64,000 nt of DNA, taken from Nitrospirota bacterium (GTDB lineage: Bacteria > JACPQY01). Made by a program: the position numbers and the translations under genes. Shown here piece by piece: positions 1 to 7,646 of the stretch. The stretch lies in NCBI GenBank assembly GCA_016180645.1, contig JACPAV010000007.1, forward strand, positions 1 to 64,000, in the 5' to 3' direction. How positions within the stretch are numbered: position 1 is the first letter of the stretch; every line of letters begins with the position of its first letter. The notes under the pieces are model-generated. The model saw only the letters and a list, made by a program, of their open reading frames with translations, ran no database searches and was not told the origin of the DNA.

Positions 1-88
1 ACACCTTGCGCCTCTGGTTCCCTCGGGCAATCACGTGATACAGGAGTCCCGGCGCAAGCGGACGGAGTTGGCGAGCCACGGCAGCCAC
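1..88 (-). CDS. REP-associated tyrosine transposase (IS200-like, Y1 family), N-terminal fragment cut by the window edge
   Basis: Reading the minus strand from a GTG at 88 gives 29 codons that run off the window. They contain LRPLAPGLLYHVIARGNQRR, which matches the conserved start of REP-associated tyrosine transposases (usually LEYPGALYHVTSRGNER). In the family this is the first strand and motif before the HUH catalytic histidines, which would lie outside the window. These single-strand transposases recognise REP hairpins, and GTAGGGG-type palindromes occur at several places in this window. The GTG start is a choice, since no clear Shine-Dalgarno precedes it. The family call rests on a short but distinctive motif. 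Confidence 0.6.
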   Translation of the reverse strand, partial: MAAVARQLRPLAPGLLYHVIARGNQRRKV

Positions 89-109
89 CCTGCATGTTCA
101 TCCCCACAT

Positions 110-153
110 TGTCAAGATACAAATGTCTGACCCTATTTCCCATCCCTATTTCC
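110..153. repeat. Short repeats upstream of the transposase start
   Basis: The segment TGTCAAGATACAAATGTCTG is followed by two direct copies of CCCTATTTCC (131-140 and 144-153). Such segments are often the recognition flank of REP-associated transposase genes. That role is inference here. The repeats separate the transposase fragment from the tetR stop codon. Confidence 0.35.
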
Positions 154-165
154 TACCGGCGGGGA

Positions 166-822
166 CTACTTGGTGGAGGTCGAGGGAGAGGGTTTGCTGA
201 GGACGCGGACGAGGACGTCTTTGAAGAAATTCTTCCAAGCTTCCCATGATGCCTCCGCAGGCACCTCCTCAAGCAGGAGCCCAAGCAGCGGCTTGGCGCC
301 GAAGAAAATGACCATGAGACCGAGAGCGGAGGCGATCACTTTCTCCGGATCGGTTTTCTGAAGCATCTCGGCCTTCATCGCGCCGCGGAGGAGCTCGATG
401 GTGCGTCGAACTTGGAAGGTGAAAATCTCCGGATGGCGTCGTTTGATCTCCTCGAAATACTCGCCGCCGTTGGCCGACTCGCGGAGGATGATGCGCATCA
501 CCTTTTCGCTCGACTTGTAGAGCTCGAAATTCCGATCGAAAATTTCGAGGGCGAGCGTCATCGGTTCGGTGATATTTGAAAGGGCCTTTTCCGTTTCGGA
601 GGCAATCCGCAGGATGAGTGACTCCAGCACGGCGATGTAGAGTCCTTCCTTGCTGCCGAAATGATAATAGATCATCGCCTTGTTCACGTCGGCGTTCCTG
701 GCGATGACGTCGATTCGAGAACCTTCGAGACCGACTTCCGAGAACACATCGGCCGCCGCGCTGAGAATGCGTTCCCGCGTGCCGACCGGCTCGGCGGGGT
801 GTGGGGCGGGGGAGATCGTCAC
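166..822 (-). CDS. TetR/AcrR-family transcriptional repressor
   Basis: A 218-residue protein of usual TetR length. Residues about 16-62 form the N-terminal helix-turn-helix: RERILSAAADVFSEVGLEG, then the recognition helix region and the typical MIYYHFGSKEGLY. The rest is an all-helical ligand-binding domain of unknown specificity; the central ILRESANGGEYFEEI segment recurs in TetR proteins near lipid genes. The start is a GTG at 822 with no clear ribosome-binding site. The gene lies 18 nt downstream of the Rieske ferredoxin gene on the same strand and may be co-transcribed with it. I saw no operator palindrome beside it, so its targets are unknown. Confidence 0.85.
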   Translation of the reverse strand: MTISPAPHPAEPVGTRERILSAAADVFSEVGLEGSRIDVIARNADVNKAMIYYHFGSKEGLYIAVLESLILRIASETEKALSNITEPMTLALEIFDRNFELYKSSEKVMRIILRESANGGEYFEEIKRRHPEIFTFQVRRTIELLRGAMKAEMLQKTDPEKVIASALGLMVIFFGAKPLLGLLLEEVPAEASWEAWKNFFKDVLVRVLSKPSPSTSTK

Positions 823-840
823 GCGGAGGAAAAAGCGAGA

Positions 841-1149
841 TCAAATCTCGATGAGAACGGCATCCCCTTCCTGCTTCACGGGGTACATTTTCGCCTCGAT
901 TATCTCGTTCATCGTGCACTTCCCGGCATCGGCCAGATCGAACTCCCATCCATGCCAGGGACAGGTGACGACCGAGCCCTGGATTTCGCCCTCACCGAGG
1001 GGACCGCCCTTGTGCGGGCAGATGTTCCGAAGGGCGTAGATGCACGCCCCCACTTTGTAGAGGGCCACTTCGGTGCCGTTCACGCTGACCAGCTTTCCCT
1101 GGTTTTCTTGGATCTCAGCCAGAATTGCCACTTTGACGAAATCTGCCAT
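841..1149 (-). CDS. Rieske-type [2Fe-2S] ferredoxin
   Basis: A 102-residue soluble protein with both Rieske cluster boxes: CPHKGGPLGEG (Cys-x-His) and CPWHGWEFD (Cys-x-x-His), spaced as in NirD/bphF-type small ferredoxins. It should carry electrons to an oxygenase or reductase; no partner lies beside it. The ATG at 1149 was chosen over an upstream ATG because GGAGG sits six bases before it and MADFVKVA is the normal N-terminus. The upstream neighbour is the selenocysteine peroxiredoxin, separated by REP-like hairpins, and the downstream neighbour is TetR. Confidence 0.85.
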   Translation of the reverse strand: MADFVKVAILAEIQENQGKLVSVNGTEVALYKVGACIYALRNICPHKGGPLGEGEIQGSVVTCPWHGWEFDLADAGKCTMNEIIEAKMYPVKQEGDAVLIEI

Positions 1150-1188
1150 GTTGCACCTCCCAGATTCCGAGTACATCCTACAGATTGC

Positions 1189-1247
1189 GTAGGGGAGGGT
1201 CTTTAGACCCTCCGCGCAAGAGGGAGCATCTGAAGATGCTCCCCTAC
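1189..1247. repeat. Double-palindrome REP-like element (GTAGGGG...CCCCTAC), copy 1
   Basis: Two hairpins stand side by side: GGAGGGTCT/AGACCCTCC (1194-1213) and GGGAGCATC-TGAA-GATGCTCCC (1222-1243). They are enclosed by GTAGGGG and CCCCTAC outer ends. The same two hairpins recur in the opposite order at 12982-13038 and 14015-14073. Between the peroxiredoxin and Rieske genes they could also end transcription, but there is no U-tract. Confidence 0.75.
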
Positions 1248-1269
1248 TCGAACACAGTCGAAAATCGGC

Positions 1270-1293
1270 GGGGACGGGCGTCCGCCTGTCCCC
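1270..1293. repeat. GGGGAC/GTCCCC hairpin
   Basis: An imperfect palindrome with GGGGAC and GTCCCC arms and an inner GGCG/CGCC stem. It lies just downstream of the peroxiredoxin stop codon. The arm sequence resembles the GGGGACACCCTAC arms at 49446-49494, which suggests another REP-like unit or a terminator stem. Confidence 0.5.
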
Positions 1294-1314
1294 CCAACTT
1301 CTGACTATCTCGAC

Positions 1315-1893
1315 TTACGCCTGCTTCTCGAAAAATTCCATCGGCTTTTTCGTGTCGATCGCCTTCGCGCCCTTGTGCCAATTGGCCGGGCAGACCTCGC
1401 CGTGCTCCTTGTTGTATTGGAGAGCATCCAGCACGCGCAGAACCTCGGAGGGGTTCCGCCCGATGGCCAACTGCTGGACCACCTGGTACTGGAGCACGCC
1501 GTCCGGATCGATGAGGAAGAGGCCTCGGAAAGCCGCCCCCAGATCTTCCTTCAGGACGCCGAAGGCCCGGCTCACCTCTTTGGTGAAATCGGCGAGGATC
1601 GGGATCTCCACGCCTTTGATGCCGCCCTTTTTCGTGTCCACTTCCATCCAAGCCTTGTGGCTGAACTTGCTGTCTGTGGAGCAGGCCACGACTTCACAAT
1701 TCCGCTTCTTGAACTCCGCGCTCTCGCCCGAGAACGCCAATAGTTCCGTAGGTCACACGAAGGTGAAATCGAGCGGATAGAACCAAAGGCAAAGCCACTT
1801 GCCCTTGAAATCGCTCGATGAATAGCTCTTGAACTCGCCCTTCACGACTCCATCGAGCTTGAAGTCCGGGGCTTTCTGTCCCACTTGAATCAT
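1315..1893 (-). CDS. Selenocysteine-containing 2-Cys peroxiredoxin (AhpC/Prx1 type), UGA-encoded Sec at residue 47
   Basis: From the ATG at 1893 (AAGGAGG seven bases upstream) the minus strand reads MIQVGQKAPDFKLDGVVKG and so on to FYPLDFTFV, then UGA (1755-1753), then PTELLAFSGE. It continues in frame to TAA at 1315, giving 192 residues. The UGA falls exactly on the peroxidatic position of the AhpC motif FTFVCPTE, at residue 47 as in AhpC. The resolving cysteine is at residue 168 (GEVCPANW), and GGIKGVEIPILAD and GLFLIDPDG are also typical of the family. A strong stem-loop follows the UGA (see 1711-1755). Known selenoprotein peroxiredoxins carry U at this site, so I read the UGA as selenocysteine and not as a nonsense mutation. 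The protein would reduce H2O2 and organic peroxides. Automatic callers would truncate it to 141 residues and lose the active site. The Sec insertion machinery is not in this window. Confidence 0.85.
1711..1755 (-). promoter_or_regulatory. SECIS-like stem-loop immediately after the in-frame UGA
   Basis: Downstream of UGA (1755-1753) a lower stem pairs GAACT (1746-1742) with AGTTC (1715-1711). An internal loop follows. The upper stem pairs GCGTTCTC (1737-1730) with GAGAGCGC (1725-1718): eight base pairs including one G-U, capped by GGGC (1729-1726). The apical loop starts with G about 24 nt after the UGA, which fits the known bacterial SECIS pattern (stem-loop close to UGA, G in the first loop positions). 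The pairing is seen directly; binding by SelB is inference. Confidence 0.75.
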
Positions 1894-2088
1894 GAACGTA
1901 ACCTCCTTAACGATGGACCAACGCGTATTTTTTCAGGATGCTTGATCCCTGCCAACCAATTACCAGAGGGTGCCCCGCAGGTCAAGCTTGTGGACCCCGG
2001 CCGGAACAGTTCGGATCGGTTCGCTCAGCTCGGGGCCCTCGATCCCGACGTTGATTTCCCCAGGCACTTGGATGAAAGTGGGATCGGT

Positions 2089-3636
2089 GTGAGAGCTTAT
2101 CGTCTGAAACGGCTCATGTTCGTGGCTCTTTTCCTTTCGCTCACTGCGGTGGGTCTCGTCTGCACCAAAGAGGAGTCTCCCAAGATCGTGACGGTATTCG
2201 GTGAGGGAGACTACTCGACCGGTAAGAAATCGGCCTCGGCCTTTGAGGATTTCATTCGATCTTTCGTGGCGGCTTTGTCGTCGGTCTGTGGCGGACCGGA
2301 TTCGGTGGGCCTGTGTCTGCTGGCCGAGTTCTGCGAGACGGTGAATCGTGTGCCTCTCGACCATTTGATCACGGGTCCGGAAATCCAGTCGATTTCCGGG
2401 TCGATCCGGATCGGGCGGTCGGCCTTCCATGAGGCGAACGCGAAGCGATACGCGGATGCCTTTGACAACCTCCAAATGGCGCTGTCCTCCGGCCATGTCG
2501 AGGCGTTGGCCGATTCGACGTGGAACGATGTTTTCGCGCTTCCCCTCCTGACCGGGGTCCAGAAAGACGGCGATCCATGTTTCTCTGTCGATGAGTGCGA
2601 GCGGGGTCTGGTCTGCAATCTGGTCGGCTGTCCCGGCCGATGTCAGCGGCTACCCGGCGCCGGGGAACCCTGTCTGCCTGAATTTCTTGCCGAGGAGCAA
2701 GAGTCGATCCTTTCCTTTGCAAGCTCCGGAACCGTCGAAGTGGAGCAGTGCGATGCATCGTCCACATGCGATGAAAAGACGAGCACCTGCGTGGCGCGCA
2801 GGGTTCAAGGAGATCCATGCCTCGATTCGGGCGGGTGCGTGAAGTCACTCTACTGCCGTTCGGGCCGATGCGTTTCGTTCAAGGAAGCCGGCGGGTCCTG
2901 TGTGAATCGGGTGGATCGTTGCGCCCTGGGATTGACGTGTCGAGAAGGGGCCTGCAAGCCGCCGGCGAAAGAGGGCGAGCCGTGTTCCGGGAGTCCTTCC
3001 GCGTGCACGGCGGGTCTCATCTGTCGTGCCGGCGGTTGCCGCTTGCCGGGGGTTGAGGGCGAGCCGTGCGCCCGTCTCAACGAAGATCTCGATTTTGCCC
3101 AATGCCAAACTGGGCTGACCTGTTCTGCGGAAGGAAAGTGTTCCGCAAAACTTGGCGCCGGAACGGAATGCAACCGGATCGATGTGTGCAAGGGATATTG
3201 CGACGGTCTGTTCGCCTCCGGCAAAGGGACCTGCCGCGATGCCTTTCCTTCCGCGGGGGAAGCCTGCGGCGCCGAGGGCGAGTGCGAGTTTTGTGCCCAG
3301 TGCGATGGAAAAACGAAGATCTGCTTGGCCGTGGGGATCGGCGCCGCGTGCATGAAGGATTCCGACTGCGCCGGGGATGAACTCGCCTGCGATGCGGCGT
3401 CCTCCCGATGCGCGATCAAGCCGGTGCTCGGCGAGGCCTGTGATCCAAACGTGGGATGCTCATCCGACTTCTACTGCGGGCCGGACGGGGCCTGTCGGGC
3501 GGGAGACCGGTTCCGGTACGAATCCTGTGCCTATGATAGCCAGTGTGTGAGCGACCATTGCGAAGGGAGATCGTGCGCGGGGGGGGCGTGCCGTCCCCCG
3601 GAAATCCCGGCGGCCGCGAAGATCCCCGCCCGATAG
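2089..3636 (+). CDS. Secreted Cys-rich protein with Dickkopf/EGF-like repeats
   Basis: A 515-residue protein. The N-terminus has basic residues followed by a hydrophobic stretch (MFVALFLSLTAVGLVC), so it is exported. The Cys sits in a poor lipobox, so lipidation is uncertain. From about residue 165 to the end, some 50 cysteines fall in about ten tandem units of the form G-x-PC...C..GL-x-C..G-x-C (for example GEPCSGSPSACTAGLICRAG). This Dickkopf-like architecture is common in Myxococcota and relatives. Residues 30-165 have no recognisable domain. The GTG at 2089 was preferred to the ATG at 2116 because it supplies a basic n-region; the choice is not certain. An in-frame upstream ATG at 1885 overlaps the peroxiredoxin start and is unlikely. 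Function unknown; disulfide-rich surface binding is likely. Confidence 0.75.
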   Translation: MRAYRLKRLMFVALFLSLTAVGLVCTKEESPKIVTVFGEGDYSTGKKSASAFEDFIRSFVAALSSVCGGPDSVGLCLLAEFCETVNRVPLDHLITGPEIQSISGSIRIGRSAFHEANAKRYADAFDNLQMALSSGHVEALADSTWNDVFALPLLTGVQKDGDPCFSVDECERGLVCNLVGCPGRCQRLPGAGEPCLPEFLAEEQESILSFASSGTVEVEQCDASSTCDEKTSTCVARRVQGDPCLDSGGCVKSLYCRSGRCVSFKEAGGSCVNRVDRCALGLTCREGACKPPAKEGEPCSGSPSACTAGLICRAGGCRLPGVEGEPCARLNEDLDFAQCQTGLTCSAEGKCSAKLGAGTECNRIDVCKGYCDGLFASGKGTCRDAFPSAGEACGAEGECEFCAQCDGKTKICLAVGIGAACMKDSDCAGDELACDAASSRCAIKPVLGEACDPNVGCSSDFYCGPDGACRAGDRFRYESCAYDSQCVSDHCEGRSCAGGACRPPEIPAAAKIPAR

Positions 3637-3645
3637 ATCCGTTGC

Positions 3646-3675
3646 TTGACAGCGATGAGGTCTCTTTTATAAGAT
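3646..3675 (+). promoter_or_regulatory. Sigma-70 promoter for the envelope operon starting at 3781
   Basis: TTGACA (3646-3651) is followed by TATAAG (3668-3673, spacing 16) or TAAGAT (3670-3675, spacing 18). This is the best consensus promoter I found in the window. It leaves a leader of about 100 nt before 3781 and probably drives the FG-GAP lipoprotein and the genes behind it. Confidence 0.65.
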
Positions 3676-3780
3676 AGCCGAACCAAGACGGGCAAAGCGA
3701 GGGCCGCGTCGGGGCCAAGGGGGCGACCGGGCGGAAACAAGGGGAGACGGAAAGGAAATGCGGGATCGGGAGCCTGCCCA

Positions 3781-6759
3781 ATGCATCTCATGTGGGGAAA
3801 CCACCGAACATTCATCCTTGCCCTATTTCTTGCCGCGTGTGAGTCGCGGGAGGAGGCCGGCTTGGGGGTCAAGATTTCGGGTCCCTCGCAGGCGCGCAAT
3901 GGAGATCGAGTGACATTGCGGACGGAGGTGGGCCTCTCCGGAGTCGATGTCGCCGCGGATTTTTCTTCTCTCGACACCAAGTTTGATGCCTCCAACGTCT
4001 CGACCCAGGATGTGGGGAACGGGATCTACGAGATCGGCTATGTTATTTCGACGTCCAACGCCCGTCCCGACGGCACCTACCTGATTTCCATCGGGTTGAA
4101 GATCGGGGGGGGGGATGGAATCGTAGTTCGCGGGACTCACGCCATCGCCTTGTCCAATGCCATTCCCCGCGCCGGAACCGTTCAGGCCGATGCGCGGTCC
4201 GCACGCATCGCGGCTTTTGCCTCGAAGGATACTGTTTTCGGTTTCGAGGTGGACGTGACCACCGCGCTGCTCTTCGGGGGAATGGACATCGTGGCCCCGA
4301 AGGCCGATCCGACCTCGATGGCCGCCATTTCCAATGCCTACTTGTATCAAGATGCGGACCTGGACGGAAAGGTGAGCGCGGCCGACAAGCTCCTGGCGCA
4401 AGCGAGCCCCCGAACTTCGGGTGCCGAGGACTTTGTCGTTGAACTTCGCGCCGATCCCAAGCTTTCTCTTACCACGGGACGATCGGCATTCGTGGTCGCG
4501 GTCGATGCCGCATGCTCATCCACCGCTCTTTTGGGAAAGACCCTCAAACTTACGGTACCCAAGGATCGCCTCTACCTCACGGGTCCCAACAATGAGGCGG
4601 CCGACATTGGCGGCGTTTTGCCGATCGAAGTGGACGTCACCGGCTCATCGCCCTTCGAAAAACTCTGGTCCACGACGCTCGGCATCCTTCCGGCGACGAT
4701 CGACTTTGGCGCGAGCACCGACATCAACGGCGATTCCACCCAGGAGTTGATGCTGCTGTCCGCAAAATCCCGCTATCTATGGATTCTTCGCAGTCCGTCC
4801 TTGACGTCCTTCGAAAGCGTTGAACGCTACGATCTGGGAGTGACCGGGCTGGTAGATGTATCGTTTGTGGATATCGACCAGGATGAGATCCTGGACGTGG
4901 CGGCGAGTTCGAACGTGACCCGGGGCCTCACGATTCTCCTCTCGAAGGAAAACTTCAAGCCGCGTTCCTTCAACCTGCGGCCGAAGAACACGGCTCTCCT
5001 GATCGCCAAAGGGTTCACGGACGCGAACGGTGATGGCGTATGGGATGCCGTGACGCTCGATCAAAAGCGCTCGACGCTCGTCATCGCCACCGGCAAGTTC
5101 GATTCTACGACCGGCTTCTCCCTATCCCCGCTCGCCGAAACGGCGACAGGCCTGACCGGAGTCACGGCGTTCGGTTCGGCGGACGTGACAGGCGACGGCG
5201 CCTCCGACGTCGTCCTCGCGACGACGGGGCTTCTGGAAGGGGCCCTCCATATCTACACGGCCCCCAAGAAGGACGGGCAGTACGAGCTTCTGAACAAGAT
5301 CGGCGGCCTTCCCCGGATCGATCTCCTACGTTTAGCGGACCTCCAGGGGGACGGATTTGTGGAGGCCGTGGTGGTGAATCGCCAGGGCGCGCTCCGGATC
5401 GTGGAGATCACCCCCGAGGGACTCTCGAACACGGTCCTCTCCCGAAACGACCTCGTCGATCCCACGCGGTTGGAACTCGTCCAGCTCGATCAGGAGATCA
5501 TGGACCTCGTCACCCTGGAGAAATCCGGCAGTCTTGTGCGCACGATGTTCTTGAACGCTTCCGGCAGGGTGGCGAAGGAGACGTCGGTCGACCTGTCGAG
5601 TGCATCGAGTGCGCAGATTTCATCCGCCGGGGGATTCATGTTCGCGGACTTGGATGGGAACCAGGCGCCCGATCTGGTGCTGAGTGAATCGAACCGCCTG
5701 TCGGTCTTCAAAGGCATCGGAACGGCGTGGTCTTTCCGGTTCAGGACATCCGCGGATCCCTCGCCCTCGGGCGTGGGACTCCTCTCCACCGCGGGAAAAG
5801 TGGAAAGGGTTGTGGTTCCAGACAAGACGAACAGCAAAGTTTACGTGTACGAAGTCGGAAGCTCCGGAGGCTTGGGAGCCATTCTCAAGACGCTGGACAC
5901 GGCGGCAGGCGGGCTGAGTCTGAAGACGGGCGTTTTTGCGGGTGGAGTTTCGGAAGACCTCGCTTTGCTTCAGTCGGGTGGATCCATTGCCATTTTGAAA
6001 GGAGCTGATTTTTCGACGTCCGGAACGCTGACTGCCGGTTCCTCCTCAAAAGGATTGCGACTCGGCGACGTGAACAAAGACGGCCGCATGGATCTGATTT
6101 CGGCGGATCCAGATGGGTCGTCGGCTTCCTATTTTATCAGCGGCGGAGCGGGAAGTTTCGCTAAGTTCACGGTCAGTCTCCTCTCGGGACCTGAGGACGT
6201 GCTGATGAGCGTGGACATCGATGGAAACGGGATGTTGGACCTTGTGAGCGCCCATCCGACGGCGCGGTTGATTGGATTTGTGACGGGGGACCCGTCAACC
6301 GGCAGCTATGGGGCGCCTCGCTCGATTCCGGTGAAGGGAGTGCCGGTCCGGCTGGGCGCCGGGGACGTGGACGGCGATGGGAAAACGGACGTGATCGTCG
6401 GCCGGAAGGACGGCGTTTTGGACGTCTATTCTGTCGGGGGAGCCGAAGGGCTTTCCCTGGCGCGTTCGATCGATCTTGGCGGAGAGGCGACCCAACTCTA
6501 CGTGGACGATTTCGATTTGGACGGGCGGGCGGACATCCTCGCGCTGCTCCAGGCGGGGTCCCGTGAGCCGCTGTCCTCGATCCTGCTCCTGAAGAGCCGT
6601 GGAGCGGGGGAGTTTTGCGCGCCCGCGGTTTTTCCAGCCCCTTCGGATCCGAGTGACTTCGCGCTGGGCGACTTGGACTTGGACGGAGCGACGGACCTCG
6701 TCATTCTCGGGAATGCGGACAAAGACGTGGAAGGCTACCGGAATACCTTCCTGGACTAG
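3781..6759 (+). CDS. FG-GAP/VCBS-repeat lipoprotein
   Basis: A 992-residue protein. Residues 1-20 form a lipoprotein signal (FILALFLAAC, lipidated Cys20). Residues about 25-290 are beta-rich, with a possible dockerin-like segment (DADLDGKVSAADKLLAQ near 187-203). From about 300 to the end there are many FG-GAP repeats of the integrin-like propeller, each with an Asp-rich calcium loop, such as DVNKDGRMDLISAD, DVDGDGKTDVIVG and DLDLDGATDLVILG. This architecture is used by surface adhesins and structural proteins. The gene is first in a run that leads into T4SS-like genes. The ATG at 3781 has GGGAG upstream; an in-frame ATG at 3790 would also preserve the signal. Confidence 0.85.
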   Translation: MHLMWGNHRTFILALFLAACESREEAGLGVKISGPSQARNGDRVTLRTEVGLSGVDVAADFSSLDTKFDASNVSTQDVGNGIYEIGYVISTSNARPDGTYLISIGLKIGGGDGIVVRGTHAIALSNAIPRAGTVQADARSARIAAFASKDTVFGFEVDVTTALLFGGMDIVAPKADPTSMAAISNAYLYQDADLDGKVSAADKLLAQASPRTSGAEDFVVELRADPKLSLTTGRSAFVVAVDAACSSTALLGKTLKLTVPKDRLYLTGPNNEAADIGGVLPIEVDVTGSSPFEKLWSTTLGILPATIDFGASTDINGDSTQELMLLSAKSRYLWILRSPSLTSFESVERYDLGVTGLVDVSFVDIDQDEILDVAASSNVTRGLTILLSKENFKPRSFNLRPKNTALLIAKGFTDANGDGVWDAVTLDQKRSTLVIATGKFDSTTGFSLSPLAETATGLTGVTAFGSADVTGDGASDVVLATTGLLEGALHIYTAPKKDGQYELLNKIGGLPRIDLLRLADLQGDGFVEAVVVNRQGALRIVEITPEGLSNTVLSRNDLVDPTRLELVQLDQEIMDLVTLEKSGSLVRTMFLNASGRVAKETSVDLSSASSAQISSAGGFMFADLDGNQAPDLVLSESNRLSVFKGIGTAWSFRFRTSADPSPSGVGLLSTAGKVERVVVPDKTNSKVYVYEVGSSGGLGAILKTLDTAAGGLSLKTGVFAGGVSEDLALLQSGGSIAILKGADFSTSGTLTAGSSSKGLRLGDVNKDGRMDLISADPDGSSASYFISGGAGSFAKFTVSLLSGPEDVLMSVDIDGNGMLDLVSAHPTARLIGFVTGDPSTGSYGAPRSIPVKGVPVRLGAGDVDGDGKTDVIVGRKDGVLDVYSVGGAEGLSLARSIDLGGEATQLYVDDFDLDGRADILALLQAGSREPLSSILLLKSRGAGEFCAPAVFPAPSDPSDFALGDLDLDGATDLVILGNADKDVEGYRNTFLD

Positions 6760-6806
6760 GCGGAGATGGTGCGTGAGGGCTTGATAATGGATATTACGAC
6801 TGAGAC

Positions 6807-7595
6807 ATGAAACTTGAAGGGCTTTTGATCTTCTCTTCCCTCCTACTTGCGCTTTGCGCCTTGCGTCCTGCGTCCGGCCACGCGTTCACGCCGTTCAGCC
6901 CGTCCAATCTGCTGAGGGACGGTGAGGGACTGGTCGGCCTCGATGGAGGACTGGTCAACGAAACGCTCAACGTGACGGGAAGTTTCGGCACGGGGGCGGC
7001 CAGGACCCGTTACGAACTCAGGGGCGTGGCGTTGGGTGGCGTGGGGGGTTACGGTTTTACGGACCGGATGGACGGATACCTCCGGTTCGGAGCGATGGTG
7101 TCGCCTTCATGGGGCGACAAGGAAAAATCGAACGCTCTCGTGGGCGGGGTCGGATGCCGGTACATGATCGCCGGGAGCCGGGCGGCGGAACTCGGCCTGT
7201 TCGGGGATGTGGAGTTCATCTCGGCTGCTGAAAACGACACGAACCTGACGATCGGAAACGTGAACGCGCCGGGCCGTGTGGAGCTGAGGAATCTCATCAA
7301 CGTGACTCTCGGGATCGGCCCTCAGTGGTGGTGGAGGGTCGGGGCGCAGAAGTACATCATGCCCTCCCTCTACGCCTTCTTCAGTCCCCGATTCGTCGGG
7401 AGCGGCCTCTATCGTCAGGCCGGGGCGTCCGCGGACACGCCGGCGAAAGAGCTGGACGACATCGAGGCGAGCGCCAAACAACTGGCGGGCTTCGGCGGCT
7501 CGGTCGGTTTGGATCTCCGAACGGTGATCTTTCGATCGAACGTCCGCTGGCTCGGCGCGCTCGGCGGCGCCCTCAGCGTGGAAGTGCCGTTCTGA
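6807..7595 (+). CDS. Outer-membrane beta-barrel protein
   Basis: A 262-residue protein with a Sec signal peptide (LLIFSSLLLALCALRPASGHA, cleavage near residue 25). Alternating amphipathic strands follow, and the last residue is phenylalanine (ALSVEVPF), the usual BAM signal of beta-barrels. Glycine/aromatic strands such as GGVGGYGFTDRMDGYLRFGA are visible. It belongs to no family I can name with confidence. It lies 47 nt after the FG-GAP lipoprotein and about 50 nt before the TraV-like gene, so it is probably in the same operon and could be an outer-membrane partner of those proteins. Confidence 0.7.
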   Translation: MKLEGLLIFSSLLLALCALRPASGHAFTPFSPSNLLRDGEGLVGLDGGLVNETLNVTGSFGTGAARTRYELRGVALGGVGGYGFTDRMDGYLRFGAMVSPSWGDKEKSNALVGGVGCRYMIAGSRAAELGLFGDVEFISAAENDTNLTIGNVNAPGRVELRNLINVTLGIGPQWWWRVGAQKYIMPSLYAFFSPRFVGSGLYRQAGASADTPAKELDDIEASAKQLAGFGGSVGLDLRTVIFRSNVRWLGALGGALSVEVPF

Positions 7596-7599
7596 AATC

Positions 7600-7631
7600 G
7601 TGAAGAGTGATGGGTGAACAGTGAAGTGAAG
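7600..7631. repeat. GTGAAGAGTGATG-type heptad array, upstream copy
   Basis: A run of GTGAA/GTGAT words (GTGAAGAGTGATGGGTGAAC, then AGTGAAGTGAAG) lies between the beta-barrel gene and the TraV-like start. The array appears inverted at 7726-7757 inside the next gene and again on both sides of the giant-gene start (30131-30160 and 30197-30227). Confidence 0.65.
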
Positions 7632-7646
7632 GAAGAAGGAGGAACA

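Noticed and set aside
1189-1247. Simple Rho-independent terminator
   Set aside because: No U-tract follows either hairpin, and the same double unit recurs at other sites, which fits a repeat family better; it may still stop transcription.
1315-1740. Truncated 141-residue peroxiredoxin or a pseudogene with a nonsense mutation
   Set aside because: The frame before the UGA is intact with a good ribosome-binding site and conserved Prx residues, the UGA is exactly at the peroxidatic site, and a SECIS-like hairpin follows.
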